Shown here: positions 48,721-60,620 of the stretch, piece by piece
Layout of the letters: each line of letters begins with the position of its first letter
Numbering within the stretch: the first letter of the stretch is position 1
NCBI GenBank assembly: GCA_947247005.1
Contig: OX365944.1
Location: 18,265,501-18,329,500, forward strand
DNA from: Spisula solida
Lineage: Eukaryota > Mollusca > Bivalvia > Venerida > Mactridae
Direction of reading: 5' to 3'
Length of the DNA: 64,000 nucleotides
The notes under the pieces: generated by a model
Seen by the model: the letters and a program-made list of their open reading frames with translations, nothing else
Database searches by the model: none
What the model was told of the DNA's origin: nothing
Program-made: the position numbers and the translations under genes

Positions 48721-51700
48721 ATGTTCCTAAAACATTGTTGACAAACGGCTCCAAATCATACTTGTATTTTCCTATTTCTTTAATGTATACAAATTAATGT
48801 AATTCACACGCGAAAAGAAGCCATCTATTGTTCTATTTTCTAAAAACGTAACAAAAGCTTCTCTAAATATAGCAAACTAATCATTGTTAGTACAACTACG
48901 TGGGCAACATCCGATATTAATAGTGTTATTTTACGATATGCTAAATATATTACACAATAGACTAGTTGAGGAAGCAGGAAAGTATACGCCGTTTCTTCAA
49001 TACATAGACACCATAATTTGATATTTCGAACCTACATGTAAGTACGGGAATTTATTGTTTTCAATATTTTTTTCTAAAAATAAAGCAGAGTCATATTGTA
49101 TCCATTTTGTTAACCTCTCAACAATATAAGGTTCATATAACTCAGGCATTCTTACGATATATTATGACGATTGGCATTCGCAATAAACTAAAGCGTGAAT
49201 AAAAAGGCATTTGCAAACAATGTCGCATACAAAGAACTACTAGACAACTTCACAAATTTACTAATTCGTAAAAGAGTACAAACATCGTTCAGGACACAGT
49301 ATGAACATTGTATGGGATACGTTTTAGATACTGTAATACACAGACAATTCAAAGGCATACAGTAATAGCGGCAACGCCTGGACACCACAAAGATTATATT
49401 TCAAGTAAGTCTATACATGTTTACTGCAACTCAAAATGAATGCTTTTTGCATAATGGCACAAAACACTATCTAAGACGCCGTTACTTGTATAACCCAACC
49501 ACTTTTCCTTTACAAGAAACACCGTTGAAACTTAAAGGCCAGACTGTCACTGGAAGTGGAAATTAAACACATAAAGTACTATTCCTATTTAATTGCGTAT
49601 TTCTTGTCTGATTCAGTACTTCGTTCAATATGCCATTGCGTGACGCTATTTGCCACAGTAAAGGTAATTGATGTAAACTCCGTTCATCCATACCCGTTCA
49701 TACAGAACGCTAAATGTAACATGGGTTTTCTAAACCGTGTTGTTTATTTATGTTCAATTAAATTATTAAATAAAACTGACTTTCGAATTGTTGCTTTAAC
49801 AAATTAAAGACCTACATTGCAGGTATAAATAAATTTCCTAAATATCAATAATAAATACCTTTTCGGACCGGAACGGGTGTACTTACAAATCAAGCCCGGA
49901 TCTTCCGATGATATTCTAGTTCTATATAAACTGTAATATCAATTATGAGAGTGAGAACCAGTGTTATCATTGTACAATATCTAATCCAACATTCACACGT
50001 ACATCATTAATATCTTTCTGGTCATGAGTTTATTCCCAAGACTATTAAATAAACAATACAATTTATTGACTCTACAAATATCTACATCTAAATTGATACT
50101 TGATGTCACGACGTCCTCTACATCAATTTAATACATGGTCATTCATTACATATCATATTAATACCATTAGTACATTGTATTTTGTTTTTACCGTGAACAA
50201 ATCTTTTAACAAGCATTTGATAGCCTAGGGTTTGACTAACATGATAATAGACAAGTCCGTGGTAATTGTTTTAGCTCTTATAAATATAATTAAGAAGAGA
50301 CTATTCAACATACAAGATATGGTTGTTTATGAGCAGGAAGGACAATATGCAGTTTGGGAATTTAGCTTCATTGGCGTTGGGGATATTTCTCAGATGGAAG
50401 CACGTAGGGAAAGATTCCATTATTTGGCGTGTCCTCGATTTGCAACATATGGCGTCCTTGTTGCACTTGGTTATTTACTTAACGTAGAGGAAATATATGC
50501 TGTGGGAGTTTGCACAATTCATAGTTGATTTCATATACTATAAATTTTCTGAACAATATCACCATGTTGTTGTTTGTGCATGGTATCAAATGTTTTGCAG
50601 TCATGACGAACGTTGTCGATAATTACACAGCTCAAATGACCATACTGAAAAAAGAAATAAAAGTAAAGAACGATTCTAAAAATATTGTATTGACTGGACG
50701 AGTATAACATGTTCACAAATGTCGAAGAAATTGATACCATGATTGTGAATTTCTCAAGATATATTCTCTTAAACTTCTGATATCTAATTATGTGTTATAA
50801 GTAGCTGGTCACTTACAAACGGATGTTCAAGAGTTCAAATGCATTAGACATCATTGCTATATCTCTTAGAGTTTTCCGGACACTGTGTTTAGTTCTAAGA
50901 GAGAGGAGAGTGGCATTGTAAAAACAGTAGCAAAAAAAATGAATCGCTGAACTTAAGATGTGTGAGCGAACGTTTGAGTTACTTTCTCATAAACATAATA
51001 TTTATTTAGGAAACCTAATATCTCCTATAATTCTGCTAACGATGTGAATCCTCTAGACGACTTTATACGGTCATCTGGTATAAATGTAATGTATAAATGT
51101 AACGGGGTCAAATTTTACTGATGTGAGACCTCCAATAGTTAGTTACCTTGTATGTGAAATTGTATAAGACGTAGCTGTCAAACTGGCCAAACTACTTTCG
51201 TAGTATTGACCTTTTTTACTGATGAGGTGTGGCTTTCGGACAATGCTTGTATTTGATTGGTTCGTTATCTGTTTCGTCACGTCATTGCGGGAAATGTAAT
51301 ATTTCCTGGCTGACTTATTGGATTTCGAGGAGACGGTTGTCTTTTGGGGGCTCATAGAGATTTATGGTGGCATGTATTGCTTCTTGGTTTCGATGGTTTA
51401 CTGTCATGTCTTTCGATATTCATGAAATGAGTGTGCTGTTGACATTTCCGATGAAGTTACTAAATTCGGTTATTCTGGTATTTTCGCGTTGTCGCGACAT
51501 ATGTTAAATGACAGTATAGACTATTAAAATTCTTCATAATTATCACATCCAGTTCTGAGCACATTGCAATGTTAATATTTCAGAGTTAACAGCATCCACT
51601 AAACCATTACGGGAGATATTATAAAGAAATGCGTATCAAATTAGCGCATTAAGAAATTTTGTTTTATTAATAAACCTTTATTTATAAATACGGAGATATT

Positions 51701-52160
51701 TCGTAACTGAGTGATGTTTTCACATGCGAACATCTGACAAAGTTAAACATACTAGGGTTAGTCAAGTAGTATCTTTTGATGTATGTTTTTCGTATATCTT
51801 TTAAAAGTTCACATTCGTTAAAAGTTCACATTATATGACGAATAGATAAATACATTCCGCTATGGCATACAGAGTGGCATATAGAACAAATTACGACAAA
51901 CACACTTACTATAGGTACCTAGACAAAACCATCATGGATTAAACTGCAGACCGTTATACAAATCCTTGGATTAAGCAACCCGTTCATTCTACAGATAACT
52001 GAACAACTTGAGATGAAAATTTGAACCGACATGCATAGTCTCAAAATACTAATTTCGATTGTTCACTATGTTGCTCTATGTTTTCAGAGTGTCTGTGTAG
52101 AATTTCAGAGTTAAGTATTGAAGGATATTGATATTGCACATAGTTTTAGTATGCGACCAA
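48720..52160. other. Non-coding stretch, no recognised gene
   Basis: Contains one 98-codon frame from a TTG at 50232 (to 50528) reading VVYEQEGQYAVWEFSFIGVG and onward. It has reasonable composition but no motif I recognise. Confidence 0.4.
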
Positions 52161-53240
52161 TCAATCGCCGACAGATACGTTACGTTGCATTAAAGCCTAG
52201 ATTATTTGACTAAGTGATATAAATAGTTATCAAACATATTGTACCTGTAAAGTCATTGGTATTTTGTATTATATTACATAACAAACATGATGGCAGAACA
52301 TGTTAATTTTTAGCTTATTGATTCATTTCGAGTGGTTTATCAGAACGTTTTGATTCATTTAATTATAATGTTCTCTGCAACATAGATTCTTCGTCGCAAA
52401 CAAGTTTTAAAGAAGAAATACTAAGCTTCAAGCTGTTAACACAATGTTGTCAGGGTTACACAGATGAACGTTTAAAATTATAGTTTCTTCGGGTATAGAG
52501 ACGTACGTGTTTCGTCTTGTAACGTATCTGTCTATCAAAAGATGTTGTTGTTTCCTCAACAAAACAACATGATATGTTCATTAATTTCAAACAAAACAAT
52601 AATGCAAAGCTATGATGACACGTTTATTCAAGATTGAGCACAAAAAATATCGTTATGAATCTCCAATTTCATCATCTTTATAGTGGCGTAACGTATCTGT
52701 TGCTAACGTTAAGCTGTTGAAGAAAAGTAACTCAACATAACGTTCCAGCAAAATATTACCAATGTTTCAAAACATGTATAACGTAATAAGCAGACTGCAA
52801 CATAACAATAAGGAAACCACGGTTCAAATTGGCGTGGGGTATTCACCTCGTCTGTATCTTAATTGTGAAATGATCTCTAAATATAAGCTGTATGTGTTCA
52901 GCACACAACAGAAAATCAACGAAAGAACTTCACTTACAAACACCTTTTCTCAATTAAGCTTTAGCAAAATAAAATTGGTAGTAATGAAAAGTTATTACAT
53001 TAAAAGCTAGCGTGTTAAATAGTCCCCACTATCTTAGAGGAAGTAAACTGGAAACAACTAGGACCTAAGTCACTTAAAATTGCATGAATCATTATATTTA
53101 GTCAATACTTATGTCAGAATTTGTACATAAAAGCGAAAAACAGATACGTTACGTAGCTAAGCAGATACGTTACGAGATGCTAAGAAGCTTATTATTTGAA
53201 TTAAGTGCTTAAATTTCGAAATTAGTTTCTTTATGTTATA

Positions 53241-53341
53241 GTTAGAACATATTAAGTAAATTTTAATGATTAAAAAGGTCGGAGTGAGCTAAGCGAAGCG
53301 AGGCCTTTTTAGTCATTAAAATTTACTTAATATGTTCTAAC
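53241..53341. repeat. Near-perfect 100 bp palindrome
   Basis: GTTAGAACATATTAAGTAAA plus TTTTAATGA (53241-53269) is exactly mirrored at 53313-53341. Partial pairing (TTAAAAAGG/CCTTTTTAG) continues inward. The centre reads AGTGAGCTAAGCGAAGCG. It would form a cruciform or hairpin of about 40 bp stem. Confidence 0.9.
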
Positions 53342-53345
53342 TAAC

Positions 53346-53500
53346 TTAGAATATAACATTCTGCATTCTGATTGGCCGATAGAAATTAGCGCCAACGCAT
53401 GACGTCAAGTCTGTGAAGAGAAAATTTTAATGATTAAATTTTCATTTAACCGCGAAAATGCGGCGTTTTCATTGGCTCATTAATGTAGGTTATATTCTAA
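53346..53500. mobile_element. 155 bp MITE-like unit next to the palindrome
   Basis: TTAGAATATAAC at 53346 is inverted at 53489-53500. The interior carries an inverted CCAAT-like ATTGGC near each end and TGACGTCA-like GCATGACGTCAAG near 53397. It may be one composite element with the palindrome at 53241. Confidence 0.6.
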
Positions 53501-54699
53501 ATTAACAAACAATTATAGAGTGTGTGTTTTCAGTGTAACGTATCTGTCAAACAAAAGTTTAAGCACATGAAAAATTAAGATTAAAGGGTATTTGTATGAT
53601 TATTTCTACATAATTGCAATCCTTCGATGATATTCCAAGTGAAAATCATTTATTTGTGCAACAGCTCCGTGTGCTTATTGAATAATTTCACAAACGCACG
53701 TAACGTATCTGTTTTAAAATTTTGAAAAAGTGTCAGTTCACTGTTTAAATCTTCGTTTCTTAGAAATAAACTGCTTTCTCTGTACAATTCTTTACCAGCA
53801 ATGCCATCTTACTTTATCCAATTAGTCAAAATACCCATGAAATGATGAAAAATACGTGTTTATCCATCTAATATTTCGACATATTAGCAGCGTAACGTAT
53901 CTGTTGCCAAAATCGCCGACAAAGTCTCACTCAATGAACAGGACATAAAATCCGAGTTTCTATCAATTGATTGCTGATATTTATTTAGGTACACCCTTTT
54001 TACACCATATGAAACATAACTTTAAGAATTCTGCACATTATAACACATAACAATCCAGTGTAGTTGCCAATGACATTGTATCGCCGACAAGCATTTTTGA
54101 CAGAATTCGGGCACCATATAGCATTTATGACGCTCAAAATGTTTGCAAAAGACTAAAATCTGTTTTGAATCTGACAGTACTTATGCTTATGTGTAAATTC
54201 TAGCATTGAGCAAGTACTAATTTATTCATTTTACAAGAAAATCAGGGGGCCGACAACATTTTTTCCGTTTTGTTCATCTATCTGTAGAATGAACGAACCA
54301 CCATCGGGGAAAGAAATGTTGCACATTGAAAACAAAACAAAGTACAGCAACACTGTTGGAATAATCTCCAGACTTTTCCAATTCCTAATAATTACCAGTT
54401 TTTTTTTACTATTCCCATTTGTAACATGAAGACATGATAATACTGAGATCGTGATTATATCAAATTAGTGCAATACAATACACTGGCACACATTAATATG
54501 TCTTATTAAATTATTTCTTTATTGCGTATTTACCTTGAAATTCTTGCAGACAGGGCAATTTATCTGGTATTTATGCGTTCTCACGACAATAACAAGATAA
54601 TCACGCAATATTGCAGACAAATCAGTGAAATGTTCTGTTTAATGGAGTACATTTTAATATGGCGTACGGATACAGTAGGCAAGCAATCATTGACGAAGC

Positions 54700-54790
54700 C
54701 AATGCGAGAGCAGATTCTTTTTTTTCTTTCATGCTATGTTGTTTCTGTTGAAAGCTGCCTACCCTGTCCGATATTTTATTTATCTTCTTG
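54700..54790 (+). repeat. Dispersed repeat R1, copy near 54.75 kb
   Basis: TGTTTCTGTTGAAAGCTGCC then TACCCTGTCCGATAT. Confidence 0.5.
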
Positions 54791-54847
54791 AAACTCGTGG
54801 TTATCAAATTATATACTTTCCAGGTATAAACTAACTTACTTTTTAAT

Positions 54848-55345
54848 CCCCCGCCACTAAGTAGGAGGGGGTTATAGGAATGGTCTCCGTCTGTCCGTAC
54901 GCACCCACTTGTAGTTGTGGGGTGTGGAACAATAGGCTATATTTAGATTCTATTCATTCCGTCGCTTACGGGGTGCAAAATGTTGCTTATGGGGTTTTAC
55001 AAACAAAAGAAAGAACAAAAGAAAACCCCACAACGTCAAGTATGGGAGAACGTCCGTGCGTCCGTGCGTCCGTCCGTCCGTCCATAACAAAGTCACACCG
55101 TTCAACCCGATACCACGTAGTCCGTCAGTACCGCGTAGTCAGCTGGCAGCGTACGCCACGTGCATTTCTAGCAAAAATGTGTATTGCTTGTATTATATTC
55201 ATTTTGCAGGATCCGAACAAACATGCTTCAAATTTCACAGTTCACGGTTCATACTTCATGGATAGTATTGCCATATAGTATTATACGTAAACATCCGTAC
55301 ATGATTCACCCTTCACACTTCACAGTTCACACTTCATAGTTATAC
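54848..55345 (+). repeat. Bivalve-type dispersed repeat with CCGT and TTCACA tracts
   Basis: CCCCCGCCACTAAGTAGGAG, GGGGTTATAGGAATGGTCTC and CGTCTGTCCGTACG resemble a common bivalve repeat (memory-based). A (CCGT/GCGT)n tract lies at 55050-55083. Words built from TTCACAGTTCACACTTCA recur at 55229-55250 and 55303-55342. The 132-codon frame across the block is repeat-derived. Confidence 0.55.
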
Positions 55346-55349
55346 TACC

Positions 55350-57400
55350 TCAAAATATGACGTCATTGTATGCTATACATGTTGTTATATAGAATCTACA
55401 TGTATGTAGGCGGGTTCAAAAGCTCAAACTTAGAGCTTGTGCTACATGTTTGCTGGCTGTTTTTGAATATACTTTACTTGGCTTGTACTTTTGTATTTTA
55501 TTTAATAATCCAATACGTAATTAATAATTATCGCAAAATTCGCTAAACCAGAGATCTGATGATAATCACTTCAAGGAGAGCGACAAAACGTTCTCATTGC
55601 TTCAATCAAGCTATAACTACTTTTCTGGTGCGTTTTACTGAATATATAATTCGTCAAAATACATATAACTGATAATAACATAATTTGCTGACTTTACAAA
55701 CTGAAACCAACACAAACAAAAATAACACGATAATCTATTTTCAAGCAGGTTTGGGAAATACACACCGAGTGACATCACAGTGTCAACAAATTTCCATAGA
55801 TATAAACCCTTAAAAACACATGGTGTATTAGTTTTCAGGATAATTTTAATACATCAGATGATTTTATACGACCAAGTAGCCGATGAATAAAGGACAGCGT
55901 AAATCCAACCTGGTTGTCTCCCTTGATTTTTGAGACCGCGTGACGTCATCGATGCACACGTATAGAAATGTTCCACCTCAGATAAGTAAATTCCAGTGGC
56001 CACTATCGATTGTTTATTGGATTAAGTTCGTGATCAGTGACGGTAATGACTGTAATGTGCCGTGTTCCAAGTAATATATATGTTGTCATTTCGACCACAT
56101 TTTACGTTCCTTCAATAATTAAGAAACAAAACGGCCAACTACCGATAAGGACATTACTGGCGCGTGTCATATTCTAAAATACCGAACTAGGGCAGTAATT
56201 AACAGATGCGCTTCAGGGGGTATACGCCATGTACGCCCAGTTTATAATATGATCTTGACATACGTGTATAAAAAGATACATTTTAAACCGCTTATTGAAT
56301 ATCTCCATGTGGAATTATGTCGAATGTTTACAGGAACCTGTATATTATCTGAGTCTTTTTTTGATACGTTCCTGAATTAATTAACACAGCGGTCGGTATA
56401 TCATATATATTTATGAAGCTTTTGTAATACATGTATTCCTTGATGAATTATTAATGAAATATAATTAAATCGTTTCATCAATGGTAAAAATGATTCTCGA
56501 GAAAGGGTTCGAGCCAGGGAAATTTTGACGAGGGAATAATTGTGCCATGCAAGTCAGAAAAAAACTTGAAGTAAACTCCCAGCTTTTCAATCATTTTTGG
56601 ATGCCGAGTTAATCCTAATTTATTATTTCCATTGTACATATAAATTCCATTTATTTTATAAGAGAGTAAATTAATTGGTACATTTTTTAACAAAATCCAA
56701 CATAAAAAATCGGAACGTATGTGCCTGAAATGTCGTTATAATTTTAATTGTTTCTTGATAATTATTAACAATTATTTAATGTTGTGTTCATTCATATGAG
56801 TTATATTTTTCACCTTTTAATGCTTCCATTACACCGGCAAAACTAAGAATATGAATTTTACCGCATCTTAGTCACTTTCAAAAAGATTATCAAAGTACAT
56901 CTAATAGGTGATCTAATAATGCGTTTCACGCACTAACTCAACTGCTCATAACGGCTATAATTTCAATTCTTGACGTAATTAATTGGCTGATACAAATTGT
57001 CTGGCAATAAATTTGACACGCCCTGCACCTGCGTGACCTGTCATCGCCTACAACCCAGACATCGGACATCGAGTGATCTTTATATTCTTTGAACTTGAAA
57101 TAGATCGCGTGCTTTTGGTGGCGTCTTGCATCAAATATGCATGTGTCGGTATTTTACTGATGATAATTCTTCAAATAGCACCTGGTCTAAATTAGGTTGA
57201 AACATTTACACGATCTAGAATTTCTTATGAATTGGCATGTCTAATAGGTTATTTAGACCGACACTTGTAGATATTTTCAAACGCAAATAAGGCACGTGTT
57301 TGAAATAACATACACAAGTTATTTTGTTGTCTGTAACAGGAATTTAATAATCGCTAATTGATACATTACAGATGTCTTATATACCCTCAGTGGAAATCGC
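55350..57400. other. Non-coding stretch, nothing recognised
   Basis: Ordinary AT-rich sequence with no protein-like frames or transposon ends found. Confidence 0.45.
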
Positions 57401-57419
57401 TATGTGCAAGTGTCATTGA

Positions 57420-58210
57420 ACATATTCTCAGGAATTCACGATGATCGGCCCTGGTAAGGTCCCATTTCGATTACAACCTTATATTGAGCTACAAGTATCG
57501 ATTAATAAAAATGCTATGTTTATCGTTATTCTCGGGATATCAATTTCAGAACATTTATCTTTAAGCCTAGGTCCCACTGAGCATTCTATGCCTCGGCGAT
57601 ATACTGGCGATAAAAATTAATGAACTCCGTGAGGCATCGGGAACAAGTTCCTCGTGGTCGAAGGGTAGCTTCAGGGAATTCATGAAATATTTCAAATCGG
57701 GAGGAATCGTGACGAATCAGAGGGATCCGGAATCCCGATGTTTTCCTGACTTTGTGCGTCGGTCAAACTGCCTTGGGGTATCTCGGGAAGGCATCCCCTC
57801 AGAAATTATCAGGGATGCTTCCGCGATAAAAGCTTATTTCACAAGGATTCCAGAGGATTATCCGACACATCAGCGATGTTTCGCGTAAGTTTCAGGAATT
57901 CGTGATATTTAAATAAACATTCGGCGACAAATTCACAGTCTTGGGATTTAATCCCCAAATATTCGTTAATATTTATCGGAAATAATTCGGGGGTGCCGGG
58001 AGGCATCGAGAGAACTTCCGGTGTGTTCCCAACGTTATAAGTCGATCCAACTGCGTCGGGTTGTACTACCGATGACACAGACAATTAGGAGCTCCGGGGA
58101 CAGGTTCTGCAATATCATCGGGGAATCTATGTGTAATTGCTCATCGTCGATTAAAGGTTTCTGTGCTCGGCTGGTTAAGTTGAGTGCTGCCTTTTCTGTC
58201 TGACTTAATA
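57420..58210. repeat. GC-richer block with recurring TCAGGAATTC words and an R1 copy
   Basis: TCAGGGAATTCATGAAATAT (57671), TCAGGAATTCGTGATATTTA (57891) and TCAGGAATTCACGATGAT (57429) recur at about 220-240 bp spacing. The block is rich in TCGGG/CCCGA. A 68-codon + frame (57682-57888) runs up to a GTAAGT donor-like site at 57884. It is not recognised. R1 core at 58160-58205 (GGTTAAGTTGAGTGCTGCCT). Confidence 0.35.
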
Positions 58211-59795
58211 TAACCTTTTATCTAAAATCCTACTGTTCAGAATCATTTTAAATTGTCTAGATTCTGAGATATTACGTATTTTTTGTTCACTTCCCATTTG
58301 TTAAAATTAAATTACCCGATGGGGCAAGTAAGTATATTTTAAATAGTTGAATGTTGTCAAAACGGGCAAGTTAACCCAATTGATTTAGACTGGTAAAATT
58401 GGTAGTTTTTTAAGCTCAATATCTAGACAATTCAAGGGACATTTGAACGGTAGAATTTTAGATTTTCGCTTCATGCACAGGTCAGTTATTTTAAGGTATG
58501 TATAACTCTCAGGGAATAAAATGACACCTAACTTATAGGTTTGTACGTACATATGCTTCAAAGTGATACGTAACATAGGTCGCTGAATAGAAAAGTCGTT
58601 CCGAATAGATGATATGCAGGTGAGAATAATAAAATATCTAAAATTAATTATTATTAAATAAAATAATAAAATAGCAACCTTTAAACACGCTATGAGTATA
58701 ACAATGATAAAGTATCTCTGACTATGTTAATAATATGACGAACCGGCACATTGCATGCTATAAAGAATTATGGACATGACATCTGTACGATGGAAACGGT
58801 CAGTGGCATTCATTTCATACAGAAGCATTCCACGTTCCCAGCTGTTACAACTGTCTTAACCTTTTAGTTTCTGTGAACGACAGACCAATTATTTTATTAG
58901 GAAACGAATACGCCTGTATTCACCACTTTCTTATATAATTTCATTTACAGCTTTAAGTAATACAAATTATAGCCAAATACAGTATACACGTATGAGTTAC
59001 ACCAATTATAGCCATCCATAAATAGAATTTATTACAGCGTATGGTCACATGTGGCAACATTTTAACAAATAAGTCACCCATCTGAGAGTGTGGCATTGAA
59101 AACAAATCGATTGCTTAAAATATCTCTGACACAATATATAAGGATATCGTCAGCTAAGACCCTGTCGCAGAAAAGTATTTTTGAATTAATACCATATTTA
59201 GAAATGAGATCCGTATTTCTTCTATAAAATTTAGCAAAAATATAAAAAGTTGTTATAATTTATTAGAAATACAAAGATTTCGCATGATAAAGTCATCCAC
59301 CACAGAACAAGCTATTGCAATATGGACTACTTGAAGAGCTAACCTCCATATGAGATGCCCGTGGAACATCTCCATCCAAGTGTGGGTAATTTACAGTTAA
59401 TTTATCGAAATTAAAATCAACTCTTTTTGTCGTAAATCCCAAATGTCAACTAACAACTCATTTCGATATTTAATTGTAAATTTGATATACGATTGCGACG
59501 TAATGAACCACCGAGAGAAAATTAATAAGGCGTTTCATTAGTTATTTCTTTGTTTAATAAACATTCTAGATGTGTACTTTCCTAAATTAGCAAGTGATAA
59601 ATTGGAAGTCATTTGAGATCTACATCTCTTGTTTTATGACGTAATATCACAGAATTTTTGCAGTTACTTATGGATATGAGGAAATATTAACTATAGTGCT
59701 CTCGTTAAGCTTGTGTGTGTTAAACAAGATGGGCATTGTATTGAAAGTGTTCGGTTTCAATTTTAAGATGTTTTAGTAGACGAAGCATGTTAAAA
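58211..59795. other. Non-coding stretch, nothing recognised
   Basis: AT-rich. No gene or element boundaries were found. Confidence 0.45.
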
Positions 59796-59800
59796 ATGTT

Positions 59801-60428
59801 ATATCCTTTCCGCTACCACGATTTTTTGGAGGGCTATGAGAAATTCATATGGTCCCTATACCCCGTCCCTGAGACACTATTGACTTGCAGTACTCATAAA
59901 AACTCGATACATCCGGATGCTACACACCTACACCAAACCGAAAGTAGGAAACATTGTCAAGATTTCGACTAAAGGTCACCGGAAATGACGATGTGACGGT
60001 GACCCTTGCGCGAAAAACTTTTTTAGCTTGACAGGCCTACTTTAGGGCCCCTTTAGGGCCCCTTTAGGGCCCCTTTAGGGCATTGATCCTGACCCCTTTG
60101 TCTAGCCTTATATTCCTACTATAGAAAAATAAAAACTTTCTGGCGCTAAATGTTAATGCAATTCCACAGGGAATCGTACCGCAATGGCGGGTAGGACCAG
60201 TAATTTCAGTTTTGGCAAATCTACGTTCAAAGCCCTCTTTAAAGGGGTCCAGCGGGCTCAAAAAACCTGTGCACGACCCTGGGCCCGTAATATCCTTTAG
60301 TCTGGGATGCCTGTGTACCCATGACAGCAAGATTCTCGAATTTGGGCATTTAGGTCGAAAACTACGGAAGGCCGAAATGGCCATCCCGGCGAGTCTGCAT
60401 TAGTACGCTATGGTAGCGGAAAGGATAT
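59801..60428. mobile_element. 628 bp element with 18 bp terminal inverted repeats
   Basis: ATATCCTTTCCGCTACCA at 59801-59818 is perfectly inverted at 60411-60428. The interior is GC-richer than its surroundings and holds the 11 bp tandem repeat at 60041. Opposite-strand frames of 106 and 63 codons lie in it but show no known motif. No target duplication could be seen, so family is unassigned. Confidence 0.7.
60041..60080. repeat. 11 bp tandem repeat TTTAGGGCCCC, about 3.6 copies
   Basis: Starts at 60041, 60052, 60063 and 60074; perfect copies inside the 18 bp-TIR element. Confidence 0.95.
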
Positions 60429-60504
60429 CTCAACGAGCCAGGTGATTCTAAATAGTTTGCATCTAAAATGGGATTCGAGTCCGTACTAAAAGAAGGTGAT
60501 AAAT

Positions 60505-60612
60505 ATAATCAGACATGGAAGGTAGCACTCAACCAAAACAGCCACAGAAAACATAAAAAACACAGCACACACCATAATTACACGACACAATGCCCAACAC
60601 ATAACAAAATGG
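60505..60612 (-). repeat. Dispersed repeat R1, inverted copy near 60.55 kb
   Basis: CAGACATGGAAGGTAGCACT, CAACCAAAACAGCCACAG and CACGACACAATGCCCAACAC form the complement of the block at 48255-48370. It abuts the TTAA element. Confidence 0.6.
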
Positions 60613-60620
60613 TGGCTTAA

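Larger units (their letters stand above)
52171..53906. repeat. Cluster of eight copies of a 12-13 bp word
   Basis: GTAACGTATCTGT (or its complement ACAGATACGTTAC) occurs at about 52171(-), 52519(+), 52687(+), 53141(-), 53162(-), 53535(+), 53699(+) and 53892(+). I saw no other exact copies in the window. Flanking sequence is not obviously repeated, so this is a motif cluster rather than an ordinary tandem array. Candidates are subterminal transposase-binding sites, iteron-like protein sites, or a constrained box in a decayed satellite. Confidence 0.85.

Noticed and set aside
54880..55278. 132-codon ORF
   Set aside because: It is generated by CCGT and TTCACA repeats in a dispersed repeat, and the sequence is not protein-like.
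60064..60384. 106-codon minus-strand ORF
   Set aside because: It lies inside the 18 bp-TIR element with no recognisable motif, and the opposite frame is also open because of GC content.
60470..60495. B-box-like GGATTCGAGTCCG
   Set aside because: No A-box at the proper distance and no stems, so it is not called as a tRNA.
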